64,000 bases of DNA from Sediminicola sp963974715 (GTDB taxonomy: Bacteria; Bacteroidota; Bacteroidia; Flavobacteriales; Flavobacteriaceae): contig CAXBDK010000004.1 in the NCBI GenBank assembly GCA_963974715.1, positions 283,169-347,168 on the forward strand, in the 5' to 3' direction. Below are positions 17,955 to 27,600 of this stretch, in pieces. Position numbers and translations under genes: made by a program. The notes below the pieces were generated by a model. It was not told where the DNA came from. It worked only from the letters and a program-made list of their open reading frames with translations, and made no database searches. Every line of letters starts with the position of its first letter. Positions within the stretch are counted from its first letter, which is position 1.

Positions 17955-18875
17955 TTACGAAACGTTTTGATAGGTAATTTCAAATGGTGTTCCAATATTT
18001 ACTTGTTGCTTGAAATCGGAAAAATTTTTCCCGGTTGTATTCTTGAAAAACTTGCTAAAATGTCCTGGGTCCGAGAATCCTAGGTAATAAGCAACTTCCT
18101 TCATACAAAGTTTCGAATATATCGCTTGACGTTTTGCCTCGATCACTATTCGATGCCTTATTTGATAACTAGCAGATTTACCGGTAATTTTCTTTACAAT
18201 TTCATTTAGATAATTTGGTGTGATTCCCACTCTACTTGCGTAATCTCCCACCATTTTCATTTCCTTAAAGTTCTTGTCCACCAAATCCATAAACTCTTCC
18301 ACCAGTTCCATGTTTTTTGTTTTTAGACATCCCTCTATTACTTTATTTGATTGAGAAGTCAGTTTAAGAATAAAAATCTCAAAGTAACGCTTTAAAACTG
18401 CTGTTTTTAAAGGAATGGAAAGGTCCAGTTCCTTCTGCATAAATTTCACCAAATCCTTGAGTTCGTCCGTAGTTACCTCCTCGATATCCATACCATTTGA
18501 AAAAGAAAACAGTTTGAAAAATTCAGTAGCATATGTAAGATCTAACTCTTGATCGTCCATATTCAAAAAAGATTTCTCGAACCTAAAAATAAAACCTTCC
18601 GATTTTGAATCCTTTTTAAAATGTAACCTATGGGGCTGCCCAGGTTTTAAACAAATTATTTTGTTGCCTACCAAATTATGTTTATGAAGATCTATCCAGT
18701 AAGTACCAGTACCATTTATATTCCAGATAATATTAAAATAGTTATTGCAAATTACCTCGGACTTATTTCTGTTTTTCGAATTACCAAGTAATACGGAAAG
18801 ACTTATTATTTCGAACCCAACAGTGGTATTGGATACATGGGAAGCTACAATCGGTACGTTATCATCCTTTATCAT
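17955..18875 (-). CDS. AraC-family transcriptional regulator
   Basis: This 306-residue protein has a cupin-like N-terminal sensor half (NINGTGTYWIDLHKHNLVG, CLKPGQPHRLHFKKDSKSEG). Two AraC helix-turn-helices lie at the C-terminus: DYASRVGITPNYLNEIVKKI and MKEVAYYLGFSDPGHFSKFF. Such proteins usually activate adjacent genes in response to a small molecule. The closest downstream gene was displaced by the IS21 insertion, so its target is not evident. It stands alone, with the next gene 477 nt upstream. Confidence 0.9.
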   Translation of the reverse strand: MIKDDNVPIVASHVSNTTVGFEIISLSVLLGNSKNRNKSEVICNNYFNIIWNINGTGTYWIDLHKHNLVGNKIICLKPGQPHRLHFKKDSKSEGFIFRFEKSFLNMDDQELDLTYATEFFKLFSFSNGMDIEEVTTDELKDLVKFMQKELDLSIPLKTAVLKRYFEIFILKLTSQSNKVIEGCLKTKNMELVEEFMDLVDKNFKEMKMVGDYASRVGITPNYLNEIVKKITGKSASYQIRHRIVIEAKRQAIYSKLCMKEVAYYLGFSDPGHFSKFFKNTTGKNFSDFKQQVNIGTPFEITYQNVS

Positions 18876-19311
18876 AACATGAAAATTTAAAGATGGTAAA
18901 CCGATTTTTATGCCAAAATTTAAATAATTGAATATTAGATACTTAATATAATATGAGTGTTTTTAAAATACGATAGTTAGTGCATATTTAACGGCATCTA
19001 CGATATTTAGTATAAGTTTCCCAAATGAATTACCACATCCTTTTCAGAACTTCGGCAATAATTTATTACGTAAAAAATAGATAAAATTCCATTTACTGTC
19101 ATCCTCGAATTCCTTTGTGTTTTTTGTAATGGTGACTTAAGAAATTTAAATTGATTACAAAAAGCAACTGCCGCCACGTGCGGGATTTTGGAAGTGAGGA
19201 TAGATATTGAAGGTTTGGAAACTTTGTCAATAGGTGTCGAAAGCAAGAAAATACAGAGCAGGGCAGAAACAAAGCAAATGTCACTATTACAAGGACAGGG
19301 TAAAATTTAAA
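18876..19311. other. Intergenic region without a supported gene
   Basis: AT-rich stretch between the AraC regulator start and the YciI terminator. Short minus-strand frames at 19007-19284 overlap each other in different frames and show no family signal. The AraC promoter is expected here, but no clear -33/-7 pair was found. Confidence 0.5.
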
Positions 19312-19340
19312 ACTTGCCCCCTATCGTTATGGGGGCAAGT
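19312..19340 (-). terminator. Rho-independent terminator of the YciI gene
   Basis: A perfect 10-bp inverted repeat ACTTGCCCCC / GGGGGCAAGT with a 9-nt loop starts 12 nt beyond the YciI stop codon. On the minus strand it is followed by a T-rich tail (TTTTAAATTTTA). Confidence 0.8.
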
Positions 19341-19352
19341 CAAGAAGTTAAT

Positions 19353-19706
19353 TTATGCAGTTATGCTCTGACGAACTTCGACAACCGCACCGTACTGGAT
19401 GATAGGACATTCCTGGGCAATTTTGACAGCTTCATCATAATCCTTGGACTTGATAAGAAAAAGTCCTCCTATGGAAGTATTTCCCGTTCCGAAAGGCCCA
19501 TTACTGATCTTAGTGGAATTTTTATCACTTTTGATAACCCTGCCATCCACGTCCCAACGCTTCGGTGGCGCAACCAGTTTGCCTTCGGCAGCAATGCCGG
19601 CAACCCATTCTTGATAAGGTTTTAGCGCAATTTTCATCTGTTCTGGCGATGGCGCAGGTTTTTCACTGGTCAGATCTCTGTGGATCACTAATAAGAATTC
19701 ATTCAT
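19353..19706 (-). CDS. YciI-like (YCII/DGPF) domain protein
   Basis: This 117-residue cytoplasmic protein has the dimeric alpha-beta barrel pattern of YCII-related proteins: MNEFLLVIHRD, PYQEWVAGIAAEGKLV, NGPFGTGNTSIGGLFLIKSK (the DGPF-like signature) and YDEAVKIAQECPIIQYGAVVEVR. Members are often near sigma factors or stress genes, but the activity is generally unknown. It is a single-gene unit with its own terminator. Confidence 0.88.
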   Translation of the reverse strand: MNEFLLVIHRDLTSEKPAPSPEQMKIALKPYQEWVAGIAAEGKLVAPPKRWDVDGRVIKSDKNSTKISNGPFGTGNTSIGGLFLIKSKDYDEAVKIAQECPIIQYGAVVEVRQSITA

Positions 19707-19891
19707 AACATTTGTATTTAAAATTAATATAATTCAACTATAAAATTCTAGCGGATAACAGTAATCCTAATACCTACTTTTCCCAAAAATTCGATTTAAA
19801 ATAGGCTACTTAAGGGGAGCCAACATTGCCTTATCTACATTCGAATTATCAAACTTATAATTTACCCTTTAAAGCAATTTGGAGACCTACA

Positions 19892-20770
19892 TCAGGTTGG
19901 CCTAATAATATTTCTTATTTGACCCTTAATTTTTATAAAGCCCATTTTACCATTTTTATAGCCTACGATGGACTTGATCAATGCCGTGAGGGATTCCATG
20001 GCCATGGAACCTTTGGACACGATTTTCTCATTTATGGGAGGGCTTGAAAATAGGAGAAGTTCGCAATCGGTAATTCCCAGCAATGTCAATGCCTCCACAT
20101 GAACGGAGTTGGCCATCGAAATAACCATACCCTCATCAAGTTCGAATGTTTCTTGATTGGTAGATAGGTCAAAACGTCCCCCTATCACGAAAATAGTTCC
20201 CGACCATTTTGCTGGAAGTTTGTGGGTAAATTGATTGCCCCTTTCCAAAAAAATATGTAAAAGGGTAAGCGGGTGTGGCAATACTGTATTATTTTTAGTT
20301 CCACTTGTTTCGCCACTAACTATCTTGACCCGTAGACCCCGTTTCCTTATCTCGGGTATTTGGTCCGTACCTATAAATACATTTGTTGGTTCCGAATGTT
20401 TTTGGTCGGTCGAGCTGTGTATGTACATCTTTATTCCGTCCACTATGGCTCCTTCCGTTTCCGGAAACCCTGAATCCACAATTCCTGTTCCCGTGGTTGT
20501 CCATAACATGCTTCCAGGAGTAATCACCTTTTCGTTACCACGTGAATCCAAGCTCCGGTACGAAGCCGATTTTTCAAAAATGTATGTGACGGATGCCATT
20601 CCCGCATTTGCATGTGGACCAAGAACATCGCTTTTCATTTGAAAATGTTCCACACCTATTAGTGGGTTCATCAAACCGCTAAAATCCTTTGCCAAAGCTT
20701 TCCTCGCAAAAAATTTTTCATCACCAATTATTTGAGGTGTTATTACTGTGGAAATTTGCAACCTGTCCAT
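19892..20770 (-). CDS. Pirin-family cupin protein with degenerate metal site
   Basis: This 292-residue bicupin has pirin landmarks: PLIGVEHFQM, SYRSLDSRGNEKVITPGSMLWTTTGTGIV and a C-terminal cupin with SGTIFVIGGRFDL and LDEGMVISMANS. Pirins are iron-binding proteins, some with quercetinase activity. Here most of the N-terminal metal ligands are missing: the HPHRG motif reads GPHANAG and the GIxHSE motif reads GIVDSG, so iron-dependent catalysis is doubtful. It may have a structural or regulatory role, or be a drifting paralogue. It is monocistronic. Confidence 0.82.
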   Translation of the reverse strand: MDRLQISTVITPQIIGDEKFFARKALAKDFSGLMNPLIGVEHFQMKSDVLGPHANAGMASVTYIFEKSASYRSLDSRGNEKVITPGSMLWTTTGTGIVDSGFPETEGAIVDGIKMYIHSSTDQKHSEPTNVFIGTDQIPEIRKRGLRVKIVSGETSGTKNNTVLPHPLTLLHIFLERGNQFTHKLPAKWSGTIFVIGGRFDLSTNQETFELDEGMVISMANSVHVEALTLLGITDCELLLFSSPPINEKIVSKGSMAMESLTALIKSIVGYKNGKMGFIKIKGQIRNIIRPT

Positions 20771-20895
20771 GTCATTTCAAATTTTCATTTGACTTAATCA
20801 CCGAGCGAAGTTTATTAAACTTCAAGCCCGCATCGAAATTTTGTTCTAGTTTATACCTAACGAGCTTCCTCGATGTAGATATTCATCAATTATTT

Positions 20896-21217
20896 ATGAG
20901 ATGTAAAATTATCGATGATGCCAAGGGGAACCAATATCCAAATTATCGTTTGTCTTGTATAAAATTCCACAGCGTCAGGGATCGGAGGAAAAATGAAATA
21001 CATGAATTATACCTTGGAATACAGGATAGGTACATAGTCCATGACCTCTTAACAACTGAAATTTGTGGTACGAAAAATGGAAACGCGAACCTATGCCGCT
21101 ATGCCTCAAAACGGTGTGAGTCACTTTCAGGGATATATAAAACATGAATTAGATGGTATCCATTTTCGACATCTACCAGCACTTGAATCAATTTTAAGGA
21201 ATACATTATATGAATGA
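20896..21217 (+). pseudogene. Small unidentified gene, probably frameshifted
   Basis: Two overlapping plus-strand frames have coding character. The first (ATG 20896, ending 21147) reads MRCKIIDDAKGNQYPNYRLS onward. The second is open from 21053 and ends at 21217 in RHLPALESILRNTLYE; it has its own ATG at 21077 (46 residues). The join fits a one-base shift near 21050. No family was recognised. The second frame ends with an 8-nt overlap (ATGAATGA) with the following SDR-like gene, which suggests a genuine upstream partner in the same transcript. Confidence 0.35.
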
Positions 21218-21926
21218 ATCCATACATGAAAAGCGGTTGGCTCTGTTAGTAGGGGCAGACAATGGACCAGGGATGGAAATTGTAAATGATTTTTTGTCTT
21301 ATGGTAATCAATCGATTGTTGTTTTCAATGATGAAGCAACTTTAAAAAAAATGCAAAAGATATGGGCCCTAGAGAACAAGCGCCCTTTATGTATGGTTGG
21401 GGATATGACTTTGTCCACGGATCGGGATAAAATATGCAAAACCTTGAAAGGCCTTGGAGGTCAACTACAACTGATAGTGAATAATTTGAAGCCAAATATC
21501 CGTAAGAAAATGCCTGTGGACATTAATGGTGGGGTAAATTATATTTTGGATATGAACATCTTTGGGCCTTTGGAAATTACCAAAATGTGTTTTCCTTATC
21601 TAAGTGTCGGGCTCCATGTGACGGTAATTAATATTGCACCTATTCTTGGAGAGGGAATGACACCTTCCAATGGGCCGTTTAGGATTTCAAAATCGGCAGT
21701 TAGCGAAATTACAGGAAAAATGGTGGACGAGTGGGGTCGATATATCAAAAGAACGAATTCTAATGACGAATGGTATTTGAATGCTCCTATTGAACCCCTA
21801 GTTATAAAGGATAATAATGGTCCAAAGTTCATATTATCCAATACCTCCTTTATAAAGATCTCAAAACATACAAGAATGGCCAGTGCCGTCCCAAACCAAT
21901 TCTTAGAAAGGTCGCATTTTGGCTAA
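21210..21926 (+). CDS. Short-chain dehydrogenase/reductase-like protein, catalytically degenerate
   Basis: This 238-residue Rossmann-fold protein recalls an SDR: nucleotide loop ALLVGADNGPGMEI (residues about 11-24), VGDMTL, the NNAG-equivalent IVNNL, and an active-site segment NIAPILG...FRISKSAV. The catalytic Tyr of YxxxK is Phe (FRISK) and the usual Ser is not evident, so classical oxidoreductase activity is unlikely. The C-terminal 60 residues do not fit the SDR substrate lid. A regulatory or non-enzymatic role, or pseudogenisation, are possible. It follows a possibly frameshifted small gene with an 8-nt overlap. Confidence 0.65.
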   Translation: MNESIHEKRLALLVGADNGPGMEIVNDFLSYGNQSIVVFNDEATLKKMQKIWALENKRPLCMVGDMTLSTDRDKICKTLKGLGGQLQLIVNNLKPNIRKKMPVDINGGVNYILDMNIFGPLEITKMCFPYLSVGLHVTVINIAPILGEGMTPSNGPFRISKSAVSEITGKMVDEWGRYIKRTNSNDEWYLNAPIEPLVIKDNNGPKFILSNTSFIKISKHTRMASAVPNQFLERSHFG

Positions 21927-22249
21927 AAGATTAACCGTCCTATCCGTGGCCATTTAGAAGAATACCATGGGATGTACAAGTGAATACATAATTGGTCCAT
22001 CGCATTGAAGATGAATACAATATATCTTTGAAATGTTTAACTGACCTACCATATAAACTACCCAAATCCTACTAATGGTTTCGTACCTAATCGTTGCTTT
22101 ACGTGAATAACGGCAAGGCTTGCTCAATAATGTACAATTGACAACTTACCAGGATATCTCCGAACTGTAGGAATTTATTCTTAATATTTTTCAAAGTTCG
22201 GATGAAGTACCGCTGAAAGTCGCTTACAATAATCTTTAAAAAATGGGGT
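21927..22249. other. Intergenic region with a possible short relic
   Basis: No supported gene. On the plus strand about 22132-22240 reads like a decayed coding stretch (TTYQDISEL, stop, EFILNIFQSSDEVPLKVAYN) interrupted by one stop codon, with no start and no recognised family. Confidence 0.35.
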
Positions 22250-22573
22250 ATGGAAAATTTTGATACGTTGTACGAAGCCATAGATGCTAAAAAAAAACAG
22301 GGGTACATCTTGGACTTCAATATAGACGTACCCTTTCGCAAATGTGAAAAATTCATGGCCGATTTGCCTACAGTTGAATATTTTGTTGATGAATTTTATC
22401 GATTTGAAGGTGATTCCAATCCAGATGATTCATCCATACTATATGCGATCAGCACCTCTAATGGCCACAAAGGTCTTCTAGTTTCAGCTTATGGAGCCTA
22501 TGGTACCGGATATTCTGAAATTATTGAAAAACTAAAAATGCCACATGGATCAGTGGCCTTCTTGGATAGCTGA
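22250..22573 (+). CDS. Small conserved flavobacterial protein (often labelled phosphoribosylpyrophosphate synthetase)
   Basis: This 107-residue protein matches by memory a small flavobacterial family: MENFDTLYEAIDAKKKQGY, then FVDEFYRFEGDSNPDDSSIL and YAISTSNGHKGLLVSAYGAYG. Databases often call members phosphoribosylpyrophosphate synthetase, but the protein is far too short and lacks the PRPP-binding loop, so that label is not credible. The function is unknown; such genes are commonly found near stress or envelope genes. It is followed after 57 nt by a receiver-like gene. Confidence 0.75.
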   Translation: MENFDTLYEAIDAKKKQGYILDFNIDVPFRKCEKFMADLPTVEYFVDEFYRFEGDSNPDDSSILYAISTSNGHKGLLVSAYGAYGTGYSEIIEKLKMPHGSVAFLDS

Positions 22574-22630
22574 GATAATTGCCATGATGGTTACAGTGAA
22601 ATAATAGGTTCATTTGTAAATAATTGCTTC

Positions 22631-22987
22631 ATGAAAAAAAGAAGTTTACTGTTCGTAGAAAGCGACAAGGATATCTCCAAAATTGTTGTCTCACTACTTA
22701 ATAAATACGAAAATTGGTATTGTATCGAAGCGTGCGATCCTATAGAGGCTTACAGGTTGTCCTCCATAATAAAGTTCCATGCAGTTCTTATAGGGAGAAT
22801 AGCTGAAGAGGATGAACAAGATTTAATTTATACCATAAATGAAACTAGCCCCAAAACAAAATTTATAAGTTGGTATGGGCCATCCCGGAACTTGGAAGAT
22901 AAGGAAATAGCGATTCCATCGATATTATCCTGCAAGCGACTGGAGTTTAATTTTAAAACCGGCCTATATCAGGGATTGGCCTCGTAG
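22631..22987 (+). CDS. Receiver-like domain protein without phosphorylation site
   Basis: This 118-residue protein has the length and beta/alpha rhythm of a response-regulator receiver (RSLLFVESDKDISKIVVSLL, FHAVLIGRI, KFISWYG). The acidic pair at the end of strand 1 is reduced (ES-D), the phospho-acceptor Asp after strand 3 is replaced by Gly (AVLIGRI), and the conserved Lys of strand 5 is not obvious. It is a pseudo-receiver, or an unrelated flavodoxin-like fold. No kinase gene is adjacent. It converges on the sdhC-like gene. Confidence 0.55.
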   Translation: MKKRSLLFVESDKDISKIVVSLLNKYENWYCIEACDPIEAYRLSSIIKFHAVLIGRIAEEDEQDLIYTINETSPKTKFISWYGPSRNLEDKEIAIPSILSCKRLEFNFKTGLYQGLAS

Positions 22988-23076
22988 TGAATTGCGATTA
23001 CCCGTAATTCCTCGACCGGTGTCGGTTGCGGACCAATATTTTCATCCAGAAGTTTTCAAATTTACCTTTCTGTCAA

Positions 23077-23718
23077 TCAATATAAAAAATGATGGACCAG
23101 CGCAATTGTGATAAACCCGGAAGGCACTACAATGGCAAAGACCTTTCCTACCTTTCCCAAGAATCGCGCGTATTTATTGTCAAAGCCAATGGACTGCATT
23201 GAAGAATAGAACCCATGCCACAAATGAAGTCCTAACATTATAAATGCCAGACAATAAAAAAGGGTACGCCAAGGATTTTGAAATTTTGATACGAGTTCCG
23301 GGTAATACCGTTCCGGGTCAGGAACCTTCATTTCAACGAACTTATAATTGAGCTCATGAAACCAGAAGTCATACCAATGTAGACAAAAATAACAAAGAAT
23401 AACACCGCCTGTAATGATCATATTTCTGGATATCCAACTGGCCGAATTGTACTTATAAACGTATTTGATCCTTCTTGCCCTATGGTTCCGTATTTCCAGG
23501 ACAAAGCCCATCACAAAATGAAAAATCACTCCGGAAGCCAAAATTGGCTGACCTAAATATTGAATAAAGGGGTCATAGCCAAAAAAATGGGATACCTTAT
23601 TAAATAGGTCGGCACTAAAGACCGATGTAAGGTTTAACGAAACGTGCAGGGTCAAAAAAAGAATTAGAAAAATTCCCGAAAGGGACATGGCTATTTTTCG
23701 TCCTAGTGAAGATTTCAT
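23077..23718 (-). CDS. Succinate dehydrogenase/fumarate reductase cytochrome b558 subunit (SdhC type)
   Basis: This 213-residue membrane protein has five hydrophobic segments and the heme-ligand-type histidines of the b558 family (His25 in TLHVSLN, His67 in IFHFVMG, His114 in CLHWYD, His165/168 in GLHLWHG). It normally anchors SdhA/SdhB in the inner membrane and passes electrons to menaquinone. No sdhA or sdhB lies in the window: the next gene upstream, 10 nt away, is Dps. It is therefore an orphan or second copy, possibly stress-related. Confidence 0.88.
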   Translation of the reverse strand: MKSSLGRKIAMSLSGIFLILFLTLHVSLNLTSVFSADLFNKVSHFFGYDPFIQYLGQPILASGVIFHFVMGFVLEIRNHRARRIKYVYKYNSASWISRNMIITGGVILCYFCLHWYDFWFHELNYKFVEMKVPDPERYYPELVSKFQNPWRTLFYCLAFIMLGLHLWHGFYSSMQSIGFDNKYARFLGKVGKVFAIVVPSGFITIALVHHFLY

Positions 23719-23728
23719 GTTGGCGGGT

Positions 23729-24202
23729 TTATTGTATATGTGACCTTAACATCCATCCCATTTTTTCGTGTACCTCCATTAGACCTGTGATATAATCACT
23801 TGTACCGGCATCACGAAAGTCCGTAGCGTAACGATCGATATTTTGCCTTATGTGCATTAAAATCGCTTCGTGATCAGCAAGCAACTCCTTGATCAAATAA
23901 AGTGAGTCGGTACTGCCCATGGATTTCTCGGTCAGATGTGTCAGGGCTAAATATTGCTCAAGTGTTACAGGAGGGAAGTGACCAATTGCACGAATACGCT
24001 CCGCAACTTCATCAATTATTTCTTCCAGCTTCTTGTACTGGTCCTCAAAGAATAGATGTTTACTATAAAAATCCGCACCGGTAATAATCCAATGTGCCTT
24101 CTTTGTCTTGGTATACAGAATCATTTCATCCGCCATTATTTTTGCCAGAGATTCGCTAACGAGTTCTAAACGTTCCTTTTTAATTCCAATCTTTGCTTCC
24201 AT
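23729..24202 (-). CDS. dps: Dps ferritin-like DNA-protection protein
   Basis: This 157-residue four-helix protein carries the inter-subunit ferroxidase residues with family spacing: His37 (KKAHWIITG), His49 (FYSKHLFFE), Asp64 and Glu68 (EIIDEVAERI). Dps dodecamers oxidise and store iron and protect DNA during oxidative stress and starvation. The gene lies 10 nt upstream of the SdhC-like gene on the same strand, so the two may share a stress-responsive transcript. Confidence 0.93.
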   Translation of the reverse strand: MEAKIGIKKERLELVSESLAKIMADEMILYTKTKKAHWIITGADFYSKHLFFEDQYKKLEEIIDEVAERIRAIGHFPPVTLEQYLALTHLTEKSMGSTDSLYLIKELLADHEAILMHIRQNIDRYATDFRDAGTSDYITGLMEVHEKMGWMLRSHIQ

Positions 24203-24270
24203 AAGTTTTAAATTTTAATTTTCAATAATCAGATTTATTCCATTTAGACGGCGTAAACCCCTATAAAAAA

Positions 24271-24297
24271 GGGCAGATCAAATCACTAAATCTGCCC
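24271..24297 (-). terminator. Rho-independent terminator after the truncated NmrA-like gene
   Basis: GGGCAGAT / ATCTGCCC form an 8-bp stem with an 11-nt loop. Read on the minus strand a T-run follows (six T). It lies 24 nt past the stop of the NmrA-like fragment. Confidence 0.75.
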
Positions 24298-24320
24298 CGT
24301 AAAAACAATCCTACTATTAA

Positions 24321-24656
24321 TTACCTTAAATTACCAGGAATGCGAATCCAGTCGTCATATCTTATGGAACCTTTTAGGGAGTTGTTGTCAGGTACGAGCG
24401 AACGATCATCGATCACCGTTCCAAAATAAAGTGCCCTTGGATCGGCCACCACTTCACGATCATCCCCTTTCATTTCCAAATATTTTTTTGCGAATTTGTC
24501 CATTCCGATTTTTTCCGGACCCCCAATTTCAACAATACCATTTATGGGTTCCCCCACGGTCAAGTTCACCATGGCGTCCACGACTTCCTCCGAAGCGATG
24601 GGCTGAAATAGACTGGAAGATAGGTGAACCGTATCTCCCATGGTTCCACCTTGCAC
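24321..24656 (-). pseudogene. C-terminal fragment of an NmrA-like NAD(P)-binding protein
   Basis: The 111-codon frame matches the C-terminal part of SDR/NmrA-type proteins: SSSLFQPIASEEVVDAMVNL, GIVEIGGPEKIGMDKFAKKY and DPRALYFGTVIDDRSLVPD. Family similarity continues upstream of the ATG on the same strand (HSTQFFEFAGSIVQGG) to about position 24695 and then stops abruptly. The Rossmann nucleotide-binding half is missing. The break coincides with the beginning of the giant adhesin on the other strand, so a deletion or rearrangement removed both 5' ends. Unlikely to be functional. Confidence 0.75.
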
Positions 24657-27600
24657 AATACTACCGGCAAATTCAAAGAACTGTGTTGAATGGACACAAG
24701 AATATGATGGAATGGATATGAATGAAGAAAAATCTGATATGACTTTTTATGGATGTGATAATATGGGTGATTTTGATACGGATGGCGATGGAATTGTAGA
24801 TCGTTTGGATTTGGATAGTGACAATGATGGCTGTCCCGATTCCAATGAATATTATGGGGATCCCAACGCAGATGGTGGGGACGGGGGCCAATTTGGACCG
24901 GGTCCGGATCCGGTAGCGACAAATATAGACGGAACCGTTTCCAATCCAGGGGCAACCTATGCAGGTTTACTGGAACCGGTTCGCACAGCTGTAAGTATAA
25001 CCTTAAATACGGCCATGCCCGATCAAACGGCTAACATAGGAGGTGATGTCAGCTTTACAGCAGATGCATCGGCATTGATGACAACAGATTTCACAACCGA
25101 TCCGGACACCACCACGGATGTGACCCCAGAGTTACTGTATCAATGGTATGTCAGTACCGACGCTGGTTCTTCGTATACCGTGTTGACCGGGGAAACCAAT
25201 GCGACCCTAACGGTACCCAATGTACAACTGACAAACGATGAATATATTTTTCAAGTGGCAGTATCCCATAGTAGTAATGGCTGTACTGAAATAACGGATG
25301 ATGCCCTATTATCGATCGCTCAAAACCCGGCCATCGCCTTGGTAAAAACAGCCAGTATTGCCGGTACAGTCATCGAAGGGGATGCTATCACCTATACTTT
25401 TACCGTAACGAACACAGGGGATGTTACCCTAACCGGAGTAGCAATAGATGATGCCCTAACCGGAAGTGTCGATCTACCGGTAGGCCCATCAATCTTGGCC
25501 CCAGGGGAAACAGGCACCGCTACGGCGAGCTATCCCCTTACCCAAGCGGATATAGAAACCGGTATTGTCAGCAATACCGCTACCGTTACGGGTTCGGCAC
25601 CTAATAGCAGCACCGTAACAGACACCTCGGGGACCGCATTGGACAATGATGATAGTACAGAGACACCGATAGCCCAAAACCCTGCCATTGCCTTGGTAAA
25701 GACATCGGAATACAAAGGAGATCCGCTACAGGCCCAATTAGACGATATTATTACGTTTTCCTTTACCGTACATAATACGGGCAATATCACTATAGACAAT
25801 ATAATAGTGGACGACCCCCTCCTGGGCGGGAATATTAGTGGCCCCTTAAGCGGGGATACCAATAATAACAGTATTCTGGAGCCAACAGAGACCTGGGTTT
25901 ACGAGGCCGATTACAATATTACCCAACCCGAAGTGGATACTGGAGTGGTAGAAAACCAGGCAACCGTAAGCGGTACGGGAAGCAATGGAGATCCGGTGAA
26001 CGATATGTCGGGAACATCGGTAATAAATGATGATATGACCACAACCCTTTTACCACCCTTTTCAGGTATTTCCTTGGTCAAGACCGCAACTTTCAATGAT
26101 GAAAATGGAAACGGTTACCCCGAAGCAGGTGAAACGATAGGCTATTCCTTTACCGTTGAAAATATTGGTTATCAGACCTTGACCACTATAACCGTCAACG
26201 ATCCCATGGTTACGGTTGCAGGTGGCCCTATAGCCAATTTAGACCCGGGCGACGCCGATAATAGCACCTTTACGGCCAGTTATACCATCACCCAAGGGGA
26301 TATTGATGCCGGAACTATTCAGAATACCGCTACCGCTACAGGAAAAAACCCTGCCAATGATGATATTTCGGATACCTCAGGAACAGCAGCCAACAATAAC
26401 GACCCAACAATTACCATCCTAACGGAAAGCCCGGCCTTGGAAGCCACCAAGATCGGCACGATCACTGTACCGCCGGGGGTCGAGATAATTGCCGTGGGCA
26501 ACGAGATCATCTTTCTAATTTGGGTCCAGAACACTGGAAATGTAACCTTGCACGGGATTACCCTTACGGATACTTTTAGGGATGCCAACGGCAACATGAT
26601 CACGCTTGCTTCGGGTCCGGTTTTTGAATATGCGGACCAGGGCAGTGCCGAAGGCGACCTTAATGTTGGGGAAACAGCAAACTATAGTGCGAGCTACATC
26701 ATTGCCCAAAGCGAGATCGATGCCGGGGGGATTACCAATAGTGTTGTGGCCGATGGTTTTAGTCCGATGAACAGTCCGGTAAGCGATATCAGCGACGATG
26801 GGGTGGACACCGACGGCAACACTGAGGATGACATTACAGACATCCCTTTTGGTGAGGACCCGTCGATCGAAGCGACCAAGACCGCCTCGATCACCGATAA
26901 CGGTGATGGACAGACCGGCGTGGATGACGTGATCACCTATACCATAACCGTTCAGAATACCGGGAACGTGACCTTGGACAATGTAACCTTAACGGATACT
27001 ATGCAAGACGCTGCCGGAAATCCATTAACGCTTTCTACGGGGCCCACCTTTACCAGTTCAGACCAAGGCAGTTCGGCAGGGGATCTTTTAGTGGGCGAGA
27101 CCGCGACCTATACGGCCACCTATCAGATAGCCCAATCGGATGTCGATACCGGCGGGGTCGTCAACAGTGCAGTGGCCACGGGCGATAGTCCGGCCGGTAC
27201 ACAGGTAAATGATATCAGCGACAATGGTAACGATGCCGATGGAAACACGGAGGATGATACAACGGACACGACCATGGTCCTAAATCCTGCCATAGCCTTG
27301 GTGAAAACAGCCAGCGTTGGTGGTACAGGAACTTTAGGGGACGATATCACCTATACCTTTACGGTAACCAACACCGGGGATGTCACCCTTACAGGGGTCG
27401 TGATCGATGATGCCCTAACAGGGAGCGTCGGTTTAACGGTCAGTCCAGCAACATTGGCCCCAGGGGAAACAGGTACCGCCACGGCGAGCCATACCATAGC
27501 CCAATTGGACATGGATGCCGGAAACGTAAGCAATACCGCTACAGCTACCGGTACGGCCCCGGACAGCAGTATGGTGACCGATATCTCGGGGACCACATTG

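Noticed and set aside
19007..19284. Two overlapping short minus-strand ORFs
   Set aside because: They overlap each other in different frames and show no family signal.
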